64,000 bases of DNA from Salirhabdus salicampi (GCF_024259515.1 NZ_JANBWE010000001.1:310001-374000); one strand, 5' to 3'. Shown: positions 36,369 through 45,573, counted from the stretch's first letter. Numbers and translations: made by a program. Notes: generated by a model not told the origin, from the sequence alone.

Positions 36369-36428
36369 ATGGGAGAAGTTACTTTACACGAAAATTGCAA
36401 ATGTTATATATCGTGTAAAGATGGTTAA
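36369..36428 (+). CDS. Possible 19-residue peptide upstream of oppA
   Basis: An ATG at 36369 opens a 19-codon frame, MGEVTLHENCKCYISCKDG, ending in TAA. A strong ribosome binding site, aaaggagg, lies ten bases upstream. Three of the 19 residues are cysteines. No homologue is known to me and no signal sequence is visible. It could be a small translated peptide or chance. The rest of the 340-base gap between the DUF3899 gene and oppA holds the oppA promoter and a CodY-like box. Confidence 0.35.
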   Translation: MGEVTLHENCKCYISCKDG

Positions 36429-36510
36429 GATAAATAGGTCCTTTTGACTATTTTTTGTCATTGAAACGTAATAAAATTAAGTGTTTCGTGCTTTTTACCA
36501 AAAAAAAGTA

Positions 36511-36539
36511 ATGCAAATTAGACTAAAAACTTGTATAAT
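36511..36539 (+). promoter_or_regulatory. Probable oppA promoter
   Basis: A perfect TATAAT at 36534-36539, with ATGCAA (a weak -35) 17 bases upstream at 36511-36516. The predicted start is about 60 bases before the oppA start codon. Confidence 0.55.
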
Positions 36540-36566
36540 CTAACTCGTAGATATATTTGTCTGCGA

Positions 36567-36581
36567 AAAATTCAGAAAATT
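36567..36581 (+). promoter_or_regulatory. CodY-like box
   Basis: AAAATTCAGAAAATT matches the CodY consensus AATTTTCWGAAAATT at 13 of 15 positions. It lies about 20 bases after the expected oppA transcription start, where CodY could block the polymerase. CodY control of opp/app peptide transport is known in several Firmicutes. Confidence 0.6.
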
Positions 36582-36606
36582 ACATTTTATGGGGAGGTCA
36601 TTTTTA

Positions 36607-38301
36607 ATGAGAAAGACTAAGTGGTCACTGCTACTAGTTCTTATGCTGACTGTTGGATTAGTATTAGCAGCATGTTCTGGTGGCGGAAATGATGATGCTG
36701 AAGATGATGTTGAAGATTCACAAGAAGACGAACCAAAAGTACTTAATCTTTTAGATGGTGCTGAGATTCCTACTATGGACTCTTCACTAGCATCTGATGC
36801 AATTGCTTTCCAATGGTTAAACGAAACTATGGAAGGTCTTTATCGACTAGGTCCTGACAACTTACCAGTTGATGGTGTTGCAATTAAGGACGAAACTGAA
36901 ATAAGTGAAGATGGAACTGTTTGGACTTTCCACTTGCGTGATAACGCAGTATGGTCAAACGGTGACCCTGTAACTGCAAATGACTTCGTATTTGCATGGA
37001 GACGTGCAATTGATCCTGAAACAGGTTCTGAGTACGGTCCATTCATGATGAACGGAATCATTAAAAATGCTACAGAAGTTAACGAAGGTGAACTTCCATT
37101 AGAAGACTTAGGTGTAGAAGCTCTTGATGACTATACACTTCAAGTTACTCTTGAAAAAGCTGTTCCTTATTTCGAATCTCTTATGACGTTCGGAACGTTC
37201 CTTCCATTAAATGAGGACTTCGTTACTGAGCAAGGAGATCAATATGCTCTTGAAGCAGAAAACCTATTATTCAACGGTCCATTCGTAATGACTGAGTGGA
37301 AGCACGAAGAAGGTTGGACGCTTGAAAAGAACGAAGATTACTGGGATGCAGACACAGTTCAATTAGACGGAATTAACATTAAAGTAGTAAAAGAAAGATC
37401 AACTGCTGTTAACCTATATGAAAATGGTGACATCGACCGTGTAGGTCTTGCTTCTGAAGATGTCGAAAGATACAGAACTCATGACGATTACCGTGAAGTT
37501 CCAGAAGCGGTTCTATTCTACCTGAAAATGAACCAGGCGTTCACTGACGGTGATGGAAACGAAACAGAAGATACCCCACTTGCGAACAAAGACGTTCGTC
37601 TTGCAATTGCTAAAGCTGTTAATAAGCAAGATCTTGTTGATGTAATTTTAGCAAACGGTTCTAAAGTTTCTAATGCAGCTGTTCCTGAAGGATTCAGTGC
37701 ACATCCTGAAACAGGTGAAGATTTCCGGAGCATTAACGGAGACCTTTTAACTCACAATGTTGAAGAAGCGCAAGCACACTGGGCAGATGCACTAGCTGCT
37801 CTAGGGACAGACACTGTTGAATTAGAACTTCTAGGTGGAGACAGTGATACTGCAAAAGAAATGCAAGAATACATTAAAAACCAGCTTGAAACAAATCTTG
37901 AAGGTTTAACTGTAAACCTTACAAACGTTCCATTTAAAGAGCGTCTAGATCGTGACACTAACAGAGATTACGAGCTTCAATTCTCTGGATGGGGTCCTGA
38001 CTATCTAGATCCTAACACTTGGTTAGAAATGTGGACTACTGGAAACGGCTACAACAAAATGGGCTTTTCAAACGAAGAGTTTGATACTCTAGTTGAACAA
38101 GCAAACAATGAGTTGCTTGGCTCTCCAGTTGAGCGCTTTGAAGCATTCCTTGAGGCTGAAAAAGTTCTTATGGAAGATGCTGCAATTGCACCACTTTACC
38201 AGCGTTCAAGTGCACAATTACAACGTCCATATGTTAAGGGTGTAGCAATCCACCCAATGGGAGCGGACTACTCTTATAAGTGGGCTTATATTGAAGAATA
38301 A
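36607..38301 (+). CDS. oppA: Oligopeptide-binding lipoprotein OppA
   Basis: Extracellular substrate receptor of the oligopeptide permease. 564 residues from the ATG at 36607 (ggggagg upstream). The lipoprotein signal ends GLVLAACSGGG; then an acidic linker (DDAEDDVEDSQEDE). The SBP_bac_5 domain shows LNLLDGAEIPTMDSSLA, WTFHLRDNAVWSNGDPVTANDFVFAWRRA and RDYELQFSGWGPDYLDPNTWLE. Codons are strongly biased toward optimal forms, which suggests high expression. A hairpin in the 160-base gap to oppB may raise the oppA-to-permease ratio by partial termination. Confidence 0.95.
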   Translation: MRKTKWSLLLVLMLTVGLVLAACSGGGNDDAEDDVEDSQEDEPKVLNLLDGAEIPTMDSSLASDAIAFQWLNETMEGLYRLGPDNLPVDGVAIKDETEISEDGTVWTFHLRDNAVWSNGDPVTANDFVFAWRRAIDPETGSEYGPFMMNGIIKNATEVNEGELPLEDLGVEALDDYTLQVTLEKAVPYFESLMTFGTFLPLNEDFVTEQGDQYALEAENLLFNGPFVMTEWKHEEGWTLEKNEDYWDADTVQLDGINIKVVKERSTAVNLYENGDIDRVGLASEDVERYRTHDDYREVPEAVLFYLKMNQAFTDGDGNETEDTPLANKDVRLAIAKAVNKQDLVDVILANGSKVSNAAVPEGFSAHPETGEDFRSINGDLLTHNVEEAQAHWADALAALGTDTVELELLGGDSDTAKEMQEYIKNQLETNLEGLTVNLTNVPFKERLDRDTNRDYELQFSGWGPDYLDPNTWLEMWTTGNGYNKMGFSNEEFDTLVEQANNELLGSPVERFEAFLEAEKVLMEDAAIAPLYQRSSAQLQRPYVKGVAIHPMGADYSYKWAYIEE

Positions 38302-38340
38302 ATGTTAAAGATAATCTCATACGAGATTAAGGGCTCTAAT

Positions 38341-38376
38341 AGAGAGTATATCGCCAACTGGCGTATACTCTCTTTT
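38341..38376 (+). terminator. Hairpin between oppA and oppB (attenuating terminator)
   Basis: agagagtatatcgcc pairs with ggcgtatactctct (one bulge), followed by tttttccc. Such intra-operon terminators usually let the binding protein be made in excess of the membrane parts. Confidence 0.8.
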
Positions 38377-38462
38377 TCCCTGTTAAAAGGTATGTTGAAA
38401 TAATTTGAAAATTAGAGATTAATAGACAAGATAGGAAAAAATTTGTGAATAGGAGGGATACA

Positions 38463-39392
38463 ATGACAAAGTATATTATTCAGCGCCTCGTATACCTATT
38501 GATTACAATGTGGTTAATTGCTACGTTTTCTTTCTTCCTTATGAAAACGTTGCCCGGTACGCCCTTAACTATGGAAGACAAGTTGTCTGAAAGTCAAAAA
38601 GAAATTATATTAGAAAAGTATGGCCTTAATGATCCTGTACCAGTTCAGTATGCAAAATATTTAGGAGGACTAGTACAAGGGGATTTAGGTATCTCTTTCC
38701 AATATGATAATCGTAGTGTTGTGTCCATTATGGAAGATCGAGTCCCTGTTTCTGCACAATTAGGGTTACAGTCTTTAATAATAGGTACAATTTTAGGTAT
38801 GCTATTAGGTTTAATTGCTGCTATTTATCCTAATTCACCTATCGATTACTCCTCTACTATTTTTGCAGTACTCGGTATATCCATACCTTCGTTTATCTTT
38901 GCAGGCCTATTACAATACTACTTTGCTGTAAAATTAGATTGGTTCCCAGTTGCTTTTTGGGGAGAGTTTAAGCATACGGTATTACCAACAATTTCTTTAG
39001 CTATTTTCCCTCTAGCGATAGCTGCAAGGTTTATGAGAACAGAAATGCTTGAAGTTATGGGGTCTGATTATATTGTTACTGCCCGTGCAAAAGGGATTAG
39101 TAATGCAACAGTTGTATTTAAACACGGTTTACGTAATGCGTTAATTCCGTTAATCACCGTACTAGGTCCAATGGCAGTTGGTTTAATGACAGGGTCCCTA
39201 GTTATTGAAAATATTTTTGCAATACCTGGAATTGGAGAGCAATTCGTTAAGTCAATTATGATTAATGATTTCCCAGTCATTATGGGAACGACATTAATGT
39301 TTTCTTTCTTTTTTATATTAATTATTTTAGTGGTCGATATTTTATATGGTGTAATTGATCCACGTATTCGTTTAGCGGGAGGTAAGGACTAA
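38463..39392 (+). CDS. oppB: Oligopeptide ABC transporter permease OppB
   Basis: 309 residues from ATG 38463 (aggaggg upstream). N-terminal TKYIIQRLVYLLITMWLIATFSFFL is the OppB/DppB start; six spans; the EAA-type loop is EMLEVMGSDYIVTARAKGISNATVVFKHGLRNALIPLIT, and the end is GVIDPRIRLAGGKD. Pairs with OppC to form the channel. Overlaps the oppC start codon by one base. Confidence 0.95.
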   Translation: MTKYIIQRLVYLLITMWLIATFSFFLMKTLPGTPLTMEDKLSESQKEIILEKYGLNDPVPVQYAKYLGGLVQGDLGISFQYDNRSVVSIMEDRVPVSAQLGLQSLIIGTILGMLLGLIAAIYPNSPIDYSSTIFAVLGISIPSFIFAGLLQYYFAVKLDWFPVAFWGEFKHTVLPTISLAIFPLAIAARFMRTEMLEVMGSDYIVTARAKGISNATVVFKHGLRNALIPLITVLGPMAVGLMTGSLVIENIFAIPGIGEQFVKSIMINDFPVIMGTTLMFSFFFILIILVVDILYGVIDPRIRLAGGKD

Positions 39393-40540
39393 TGGATAAA
39401 GAAAAATTAGACAAAGATTTGTTTGTTCCCGCCGACAAAAAGGAAAATGAAAGTGAGAAAATTCATAAGCCAAGTTTAACGTATTGGCAAGATGCCTTTA
39501 TTCGCCTTCGTAAAAACAAAGGTGCACTTTTAGGAATTTTCGTATTGTTATTTATTACAGTAATGGCTATCGTAGGGCCTTATTTAAATGAACACGGCCT
39601 GGATGATCAAAATTTAAGCCATTCCAAATTACCACCACGTGTTGCGATGGTTGAAGATGTTCGTTGGTTGGGCCTTGACGGTACAAAACGAGACACCATT
39701 CGCGATGCTACGTTAGAAGAAGCCAAAGCAAAAGGATTGAAACGATTCAGTCAAGAAGATGAGACGTATATAGACTTTAAAGTAAAAAGTGAAGGTAACG
39801 GGGAAGAAGATTCAGCTGTTGTAGTCGTGTATTACGACATTTATGCTGATAAAGAGCTTCACGATACGTACTACTGGTTTGGTACGGATACACTTGGTCG
39901 TGATTTATTTACGAGAGTTTGGCTAGGAACACGTGTATCTTTATATATCGCCTTTTTAGCAGCGATAATTGATATGGTCTTTGGTGTTGCTTATGGAGGT
40001 ATATCTGCATATTATGGCGGCCGTGTCGATAATGCTATGCAACGTGTTATTGAAATATTAGTTGGGATACCAAACTTAGTTCTCGTTATTTTAATGATTA
40101 TTGTATTGGACCCTGGAATATTGGCCATTACCCTCGCTATTGCCTTAACCGGTTGGATAGGAATGGCAAGGATAGTCCGAGGACAAGTGTTAAAACTGAA
40201 GAGCCAAGAATTTGTCTTAGCCGCAAGAACATTAGGTGCTTCAGATAAACGTGTCATTTCAAAACATTTAATACCAAACACATTAAGTATGATCATAATT
40301 AATACGATGTTTACGATGCCTGGCGCTATCTTCTTTGAAGCTTTCTTAAGCTTTATTGGTTTAGGGTTGCAGCCACCACTTGCATCACTAGGTACGTTAA
40401 TTAACGATGGGTTTAAAGCTATGCAAACAAACCCATATCTAATGATCTTCCCTACAATTATTATATCTGCTATTATGATCGCATTTAACATTGTCGCAGA
40501 CGGTCTTCGGGATGCACTAGATCCGAAGTCACGCGATTAG
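39392..40540 (+). CDS. oppC: Oligopeptide ABC transporter permease OppC
   Basis: 382 residues. A charged N-terminus (about 35 residues) precedes the first span (ALLGIFVLLFITVMAIVGPYL). A long extracytoplasmic insertion of about 100 residues (roughly 67-165, with VKSEGNGEEDSAVVVVYYDIY) comes before the conserved FGTDTLGRDLFTRVWLGTRVSL. The EAA loop is ARIVRGQVLKLKSQEFVLAARTLGAS. Such insertions occur in OppC of Bacillaceae and make the protein about 80 residues longer than enterobacterial OppC. The ATG shares a base with the oppB stop. Confidence 0.94.
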   Translation: MDKEKLDKDLFVPADKKENESEKIHKPSLTYWQDAFIRLRKNKGALLGIFVLLFITVMAIVGPYLNEHGLDDQNLSHSKLPPRVAMVEDVRWLGLDGTKRDTIRDATLEEAKAKGLKRFSQEDETYIDFKVKSEGNGEEDSAVVVVYYDIYADKELHDTYYWFGTDTLGRDLFTRVWLGTRVSLYIAFLAAIIDMVFGVAYGGISAYYGGRVDNAMQRVIEILVGIPNLVLVILMIIVLDPGILAITLAIALTGWIGMARIVRGQVLKLKSQEFVLAARTLGASDKRVISKHLIPNTLSMIIINTMFTMPGAIFFEAFLSFIGLGLQPPLASLGTLINDGFKAMQTNPYLMIFPTIIISAIMIAFNIVADGLRDALDPKSRD

Positions 40541-40555
40541 GAGGTAGGTGAAAAT

Positions 40556-41629
40556 ATGAAAAAATTATTAGAAGTGAAAGACTTACACGTTTCCTTCGAT
40601 ACTTACGGTGGAGAAGTTAAAGCTGTAAGAGGTGTGAGTTTTGATTTACACAAAGGAGAAACGCTTGCAATTGTTGGTGAATCAGGTTCAGGGAAATCTG
40701 TAACAACAAAAGCTTTAATGCGTCTTATTCCTAACCCTCCTGGACGAATTAAAGATGGTCAAATTCTCTTTGAAGGAAAAGATTTGGCAAAATTAAAAGA
40801 AAAAGAAATGCAACGTGTTCGTGGTAAAGATATGTCTATGATCTTCCAAGACCCAATGACATCCTTAAATCCAACGATGAAAATTGGTACACAAATTATG
40901 GAAGGTTTAATAAAACACCAAAAAATGAGTCGTACCGAAGCTAAAGAGCGTGCGATTGAACTACTCGAACTTGTTGGAATTCCTGAGCCTGCATTGAGAA
41001 TAAATCAATATCCTCACCAATTTTCTGGTGGAATGAGACAACGTGTTGTAGTAGCGATAGCACTTGCGTGTAATCCGAAGGTATTAATTGCGGATGAGCC
41101 AACCACTGCGCTTGATGTAACAATTCAAGCACAGATATTAGAATTGATGAAAGATATTCAAAAGAAAACAGAATCATCTATTATTTTCATTACCCATGAT
41201 TTAGGTGTAGTTGCGAACGTTGCAGACCGTGTAGCTGTAATGTATGCAGGAAAAATAGTAGAGATTGGAACTGTTGATGAAATATTTTATAATCCGAAGC
41301 ATCCTTATACGTGGGGATTATTAGGATCTATGCCAACTCTTGATAATCAAGAAGATAAGTTGGTTGCAATCCCAGGAACTCCTCCTGACTTAACAAATCC
41401 TCCTAAAGGTGATGCCTTTGCAGCTCGAAATCCTTATGCTCTGAAAATCGATGAAGAGATGGAGCCACCGATGTTTAAAGTATCAGACACCCATTATGCT
41501 GCTACGTGGTTATTACATGAAAATGCACCGAAGGTAGAACCACCGGAAGCTGTAAAACATCGGATGAAAGGATTTGCGAAAACAGGAACTACACCTGATC
41601 TTACTGTAGAGAAAGGTGATGAATCATGA
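40556..41629 (+). CDS. oppD: Oligopeptide transporter ATPase OppD
   Basis: 357 residues. Walker A is GESGSGKSVT, the signature is FSGGMRQRVVVAIAL, Walker B is KVLIADEPTTALD, and the switch histidine is FITHDLG. The C-terminal oligopeptide/dipeptide (OppC-type) domain contains the HPYTWGLLGSMP segment. The ATG follows ggaggtagg. Overlaps oppF by four bases (ATGA). Confidence 0.95.
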   Translation: MKKLLEVKDLHVSFDTYGGEVKAVRGVSFDLHKGETLAIVGESGSGKSVTTKALMRLIPNPPGRIKDGQILFEGKDLAKLKEKEMQRVRGKDMSMIFQDPMTSLNPTMKIGTQIMEGLIKHQKMSRTEAKERAIELLELVGIPEPALRINQYPHQFSGGMRQRVVVAIALACNPKVLIADEPTTALDVTIQAQILELMKDIQKKTESSIIFITHDLGVVANVADRVAVMYAGKIVEIGTVDEIFYNPKHPYTWGLLGSMPTLDNQEDKLVAIPGTPPDLTNPPKGDAFAARNPYALKIDEEMEPPMFKVSDTHYAATWLLHENAPKVEPPEAVKHRMKGFAKTGTTPDLTVEKGDES

Positions 41630-42561
41630 GTCAGGAAAAATTGCTCGAAGTTAAAAACTTAAAACAGCATTTTAAAACTGGACGGAAAAATGTTATTAAG
41701 GCAGTAGACGGCATTACATTTGATATTTACAAAGGGGAAACATTTGGATTAGTTGGTGAATCTGGATGTGGAAAGTCCACAACAGGACGTACGATCATTC
41801 GTTTATATGACGCTACAGATGGTGAGGTTAAATTTAAAGGTAAAGATGTCCATGGGAAAAAATCTAAATCTGAATTAAAGGAATTTAACCAAAATATGCA
41901 AATGATCTTCCAGGACCCTTATGCATCTTTAAACCCTCGTATGACGGTTGAAGATATAATTGCTGAAGGTCTCGATATTCATGGTTTATCTCCGTCAAAA
42001 GAAGATCGTAAAAAACGAGTCCACCAACTGTTGGAGACAGTTGGGTTGAATAAAGAACACGCGAGCCGTTATCCCCATGAATTTAGTGGAGGACAACGTC
42101 AAAGAATCGGAATCGCCCGAGCATTAGCTGTAGATCCGGAGTTTATCATTGCTGATGAACCAATCTCTGCATTAGACGTGTCGATTCAAGCCCAAGTAGT
42201 TAACTTATTAAAGGAACTACAAGAGGAACACGGTCTTACGTATTTATTTATCGCCCATGACTTATCAATGGTTAAGTATATTAGTGATCGGATTGGGGTT
42301 ATGTACTTCGGTAAAATGGTTGAATTAGCTTCCAGTGACGAATTATATAAAAACCCAGTTCATCCTTATACAAAATCGTTACTTTCTGCTATTCCGTTAC
42401 CAGACCCTGACTATGAAAGAAATCGTAAGCGTGTTGCATACGATCCTTCTATTCATGATACAAGTGAGGAACCGGAATGGAGAGAGATCCGTCCAGAGCA
42501 TTATGTGCTATGTACTTCTAAGGAATTTGCCCAATATAAAAGAGAATTAGAAAATAATTAG
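41626..42561 (+). CDS. oppF: Oligopeptide transporter ATPase OppF
   Basis: 311 residues. Walker A is GESGCGKSTT, signature FSGGQRQRIGIARAL, Walker B FIIADEPISALD, switch histidine FIAHDLS. C-terminal HPYTKSLLSAIPLPDPDYE and the HYVLCTSKEFAQYK end, with the single cysteine typical of this domain. Last gene of the opp operon, which ends in a strong terminator. Uptake of signalling peptides by Opp supports competence and sporulation in B. subtilis. Confidence 0.95.
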   Translation: MSQEKLLEVKNLKQHFKTGRKNVIKAVDGITFDIYKGETFGLVGESGCGKSTTGRTIIRLYDATDGEVKFKGKDVHGKKSKSELKEFNQNMQMIFQDPYASLNPRMTVEDIIAEGLDIHGLSPSKEDRKKRVHQLLETVGLNKEHASRYPHEFSGGQRQRIGIARALAVDPEFIIADEPISALDVSIQAQVVNLLKELQEEHGLTYLFIAHDLSMVKYISDRIGVMYFGKMVELASSDELYKNPVHPYTKSLLSAIPLPDPDYERNRKRVAYDPSIHDTSEEPEWREIRPEHYVLCTSKEFAQYKRELENN

Positions 42562-42564
42562 AGA

Positions 42565-42607
42565 ATAAACCTCATCATGCAGGAATGTATTGATGAGGTT
42601 TATTTTT
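42565..42607 (+). terminator. Terminator of the opp operon
   Basis: A 13-bp perfect stem (ataaacctcatca / tgatgaggtttat) followed by attttta. Confidence 0.88.
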
Positions 42608-42716
42608 AATAAATGCATAAAATGAATCAAATTAAGAAATTTTAATAAAAGCCAACAAAAAATGATACTTATTTAATATAATAGAGATATAAAACAAATA
42701 GGGGAGACTGATCAAA

Positions 42717-43943
42717 GTGCAGAAAAGACATCAAAGATATTGGGCGTTTATCATTGTATGTATTGTTTTTTCCACTGTAATTCTACATAGCAATACTGCT
42801 ATTGCAAACGAAGATGAAAACTTGACAGTTCATTTACACAAAACATCTAAGCTGGCCTTGGAAAAGCGACAACTGCCAACTCCAATCCCTCGCTTTGTTT
42901 ATGACACTGGACTGAAATTTGACTATCCCGAGTACGTAAGAGGAATATATGTAACAGGACCATCAGCGGGAATTAACCGCTTTAACGATTTAATTAACTT
43001 TGTAAAGGAAACAGACTTGAATTCGATGGTAATCGACGTGAAAGAGGATTATGGTAATTTAACTTTTAAACCTGATGAAGACTCACCATATTATGAGTTT
43101 GCACAAGGTTATATTAGGGATCCTAGAGCAATGTTAGAGCGTTTAGAGGAGGAAGGTATCTACCCAATTGCACGTGTTGTTGTCTTTAAAGATTCCTTGC
43201 TTGCTGAAAGTCGTCCCGAATGGTCATTTGTAAAAGATGGTAAAGTATGGAAGAATAATCGTGATGAGGCGTTTGTTAATCCGTTTATTAAAGATGTTTG
43301 GGACTACAATGTAGAGATTGCAATAATGGCGGCAAAGTTAGGATTTAAGGATATTCAATTTGACTATGTACGCTTCCCTGAAGGTTTTGAACGGAGAGAT
43401 GAAGAACTGCAATATTCCCAAGGTGATTATGCAGATGCTGATTTGGATAATGTACAAAAACGGGTTCAAGCAGTAACCGACTTTGTTGCCTATGCAAAGG
43501 ATAAATTAGAACCGTATGGCGTCGACGTTTCTGTAGATATATTTGGATATTCTGCAACGATTCCAGAGGCACCTGGAATAGGGCAGAACTTCACCAAAAT
43601 ATCGGAAAATGTAGATGTCATTTCTTCAATGATTTATCCAAGCCATTGGACACCGTATTTCGGAATTTCCTTTCCTGATAAGGAACCATATCGACTCATT
43701 ACTGAGTATGCGAAAGTTGAAAATGAGCGCCTTGGTGAGTTAGAAAACCCACCAACGTCAAGACCTTGGATTCAAGATTTCTCAGCGCCTTGGTTATACT
43801 ATAACGAACCTGTAAAAAGATATGGCAAAGAGGAAGTAGAAGCTCAAATTAAAGCGTTAAATGAAAATGGAATTTATGAGTTTTTACTTTGGAACCCAAA
43901 TAATAAATATACGAAAAATGTAGACTATACACCTTTAGATTAA
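42717..43943 (+). CDS. DUF4015 glycoside-hydrolase-like secreted protein
   Basis: 408 residues from a GTG (ggggaga upstream). The N-terminal signal or anchor segment is WAFIIVCIVFSTVILHSNTAIA. The rest is a TIM-barrel-like DUF4015 domain: VRGIYVTGPSAGI, NSMVIDVKEDYGNLTF, GIYPIARVVVFKDSLLAESRPEW, IQFDYVRFPEG (likely catalytic acidic residues), VSVDIFGYSA and SMIYPSHW. The family is predicted to cleave a glycan, perhaps in the wall or in exopolysaccharide; no activity can be claimed. It stands alone between two strong terminators. Confidence 0.85.
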   Translation: MQKRHQRYWAFIIVCIVFSTVILHSNTAIANEDENLTVHLHKTSKLALEKRQLPTPIPRFVYDTGLKFDYPEYVRGIYVTGPSAGINRFNDLINFVKETDLNSMVIDVKEDYGNLTFKPDEDSPYYEFAQGYIRDPRAMLERLEEEGIYPIARVVVFKDSLLAESRPEWSFVKDGKVWKNNRDEAFVNPFIKDVWDYNVEIAIMAAKLGFKDIQFDYVRFPEGFERRDEELQYSQGDYADADLDNVQKRVQAVTDFVAYAKDKLEPYGVDVSVDIFGYSATIPEAPGIGQNFTKISENVDVISSMIYPSHWTPYFGISFPDKEPYRLITEYAKVENERLGELENPPTSRPWIQDFSAPWLYYNEPVKRYGKEEVEAQIKALNENGIYEFLLWNPNNKYTKNVDYTPLD

Positions 43944-43981
43944 AACAAAACGATCCGGCTAAATGACCGGATCGTTTTGTT
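43944..43981. terminator. Bidirectional terminator
   Basis: A 15-bp perfect stem (aacaaaacgatccgg and its complement) with an 8-base loop between convergent genes. Its right arm reaches into the stop codon of the 59-residue gene. Confidence 0.92.
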
Positions 43982-44159
43982 ATTTGCCTCCTACCGACTT
44001 CCAATTGTCTTGAATGCTTTTGGAACGGGACGAAAATTGGTGACGTTCTTTCCGACCAATCAAATGCTCTCCGATACCTTGCAAGATGATGGGTAAAAAA
44101 GCAGTTAAAATGATAACAACAGTACCAAAAACTGCTAGTTGTAAGAAAAATTGCGCCAT
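43980..44159 (-). CDS. Small membrane protein (59 residues)
   Basis: A short gene with ATG at 44159 (GAGGAGG eight bases upstream) and TAA at 43982-43980. The product starts MAQFFLQLAVFGTVVIILTAF, continues LPIILQGIGEHLIG, and ends in a basic serine-rich tail (RKERHQFSSRSKSIQDNWKS). One membrane helix with a cytoplasmic tail. Convergent with the DUF4015 gene and divergent from yjbC. No family recognised. Confidence 0.75.
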   Translation of the reverse strand: MAQFFLQLAVFGTVVIILTAFLPIILQGIGEHLIGRKERHQFSSRSKSIQDNWKSVGGK

Positions 44160-44315
44160 ATCAAACGCCTCCTCACCATTCTTTTTTCATTGTATGCCAT
44201 GTTTATCCATATTTGAAGTGTTTTCATAGAAAAAGTTTTATTTATGAAATCGGTTTAACATCATGTAATGAATTCGTTATAATAAAATGGTAAAAACCAA
44301 TGAAGGAGTAGATCA

Positions 44316-44903
44316 ATGAATTGGTACGAGAAATTAAATCAGTATTTTCCAGTAGAAGAAATGAAATCAAGAGAGCATATGGAAATGCTTTTAAAAGAAA
44401 AAGGAGACGTATATCATAAAGATGAAGGACCACATCACGTCCTAATGTATGCTGAATTTAATACATTTATTTTTATTGATTATGTATGGGTATCAACAGA
44501 AGCAAGGGGTCAAGGTATTGGCCATAAACTCTTAGAAAAGCTAAAGGCAAAAGGAAAACCTATAATCTTAGAGGTTGAACCGGTGGATTACGAGGATAGC
44601 GACACGGAGAAACGACTAGTTTTTTATAAGCGTGAAGGCTTTGAACATGCACAATCAATTGGCTATACAAGAAGGTCTTTGGCGACCAATAAATTAAATG
44701 AGATGGAAATATTGTATTGGTCACCAGAACATGAGACAGAAGAAGATATATATGAGAAAATGAAGAAAATGTATGAAGACATTCATACCTATAAGGATAA
44801 AGAACTATACGGAAAATCCTATCAACCAGTTGATGAAGTATTAACATTAGATGAGGACCGTGACAATGATATTTTAGATAACATTGAAAAACCTGAAAAG
44901 TAG
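44316..44903 (+). CDS. yjbC: GNAT family acetyltransferase YjbC
   Basis: 195 residues. A GNAT fold with the acetyl-CoA loop in STEARGQGIGHKLLEKL and the VFYKREGFE strand-helix; the C-terminal 60 residues are acidic and helical (EHETEEDIYEKMKKMYEDIHTYKDKELYGKSYQPVDEVLTLDEDRD), as in YjbC. Position directly before spx is the same as in B. subtilis, where yjbC and spx share stress-controlled transcription. Here a hairpin separates them. The ATG follows gaaggag. Substrate unknown. Confidence 0.88.
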   Translation: MNWYEKLNQYFPVEEMKSREHMEMLLKEKGDVYHKDEGPHHVLMYAEFNTFIFIDYVWVSTEARGQGIGHKLLEKLKAKGKPIILEVEPVDYEDSDTEKRLVFYKREGFEHAQSIGYTRRSLATNKLNEMEILYWSPEHETEEDIYEKMKKMYEDIHTYKDKELYGKSYQPVDEVLTLDEDRDNDILDNIEKPEK

Positions 44904-44906
44904 AAC

Positions 44907-44933
44907 AAGCCAGGCGAGAATGTCTGGCTTTTT
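44907..44933 (+). terminator. Terminator between yjbC and spx
   Basis: aagccag / ctggctt with a 10-base loop, then ttttta. Short stem, so read-through into spx is possible. Confidence 0.7.
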
Positions 44934-45136
44934 AGGTTTGAACATTACATAATACGGGTATATCTTCATAGTATGAGAAATTTTGAACAAATTAGTAAGA
45001 TTTCAAAATAATATCTACCGTTAATTCGTAAAATGTAGTATAATTATATCAAACCTTAATTAAAGTTATTTTAATGTAAAAGGTGTTTAAATGTATAATA
45101 TTAGGCTACAATATTCCTTTTAAAGGAGTGAAAAAC

Positions 45137-45532
45137 ATGGTTACTTTATTTACATCACCGAGCTGTACGTCTTGTCGTAAAGCACGAGCGTGGTTGGAAG
45201 ACCATGATATAACATTTAACGAACGTAACATATTCTCAGAGCCATTAACAGCTGACGAAATAAAAGAAATTTTGAGAATGACTGAAGACGGAACTGATGA
45301 AATTATATCTACACGTTCTAAAGTCTTTCAAAAATTAAATGTTAATCTCGAGCAAATGCCTCTTAAAGATTTAATTCAACTCATACAGGAAAACCCTGGG
45401 CTTTTGCGTCGACCTATTATAGTAGACGATAAAAGACTACAAGTTGGGTATAACGAAGATGAAATCCGTCGTTTCTTGCCAAGAAAAGTACGGTCATTTC
45501 ATTTACAAGAAGCACAACGTCTTGTAAATTAA
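45137..45532 (+). CDS. spx: Global thiol-stress regulator Spx
   Basis: Binds the alpha subunit of RNA polymerase and redirects transcription under disulphide stress. 131 residues from ATG 45137 (aaaggag upstream), exactly the usual length. The redox switch C10-T-S-C13 is intact, the RSKVF segment and [24 protein letters not shown] are conserved. The C-terminus EAQRLVN is the ClpXP-recognised tail (LAN in B. subtilis). Both of its proteolysis-linked partners, mecA and spxH, are in this window. A TATAAT at 45052-45057 without a good -35 lies upstream. Confidence 0.95.
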   Translation: MVTLFTSPSCTSCRKARAWLEDHDITFNERNIFSEPLTADEIKEILRMTEDGTDEIISTRSKVFQKLNVNLEQMPLKDLIQLIQENPGLLRRPIIVDDKRLQVGYNEDEIRRFLPRKVRSFHLQEAQRLVN

Positions 45533-45561
45533 AAGACTCCGCATATTTTGCGGAGTCTTTT
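45531..45561. terminator. Bidirectional terminator
   Basis: A 12-bp perfect stem (aaaagactccgc / gcggagtctttt) between the convergent spx and TerC genes. Confidence 0.9.
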
Positions 45562-45573
45562 AATTTAATTTCT

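Noticed and set aside
38302-38462. End of an operon after oppA
   Set aside because: The hairpin with T run looks like a terminator, but oppB-C-D-F follow on the same strand with no clear promoter, so partial termination inside one operon is more likely.
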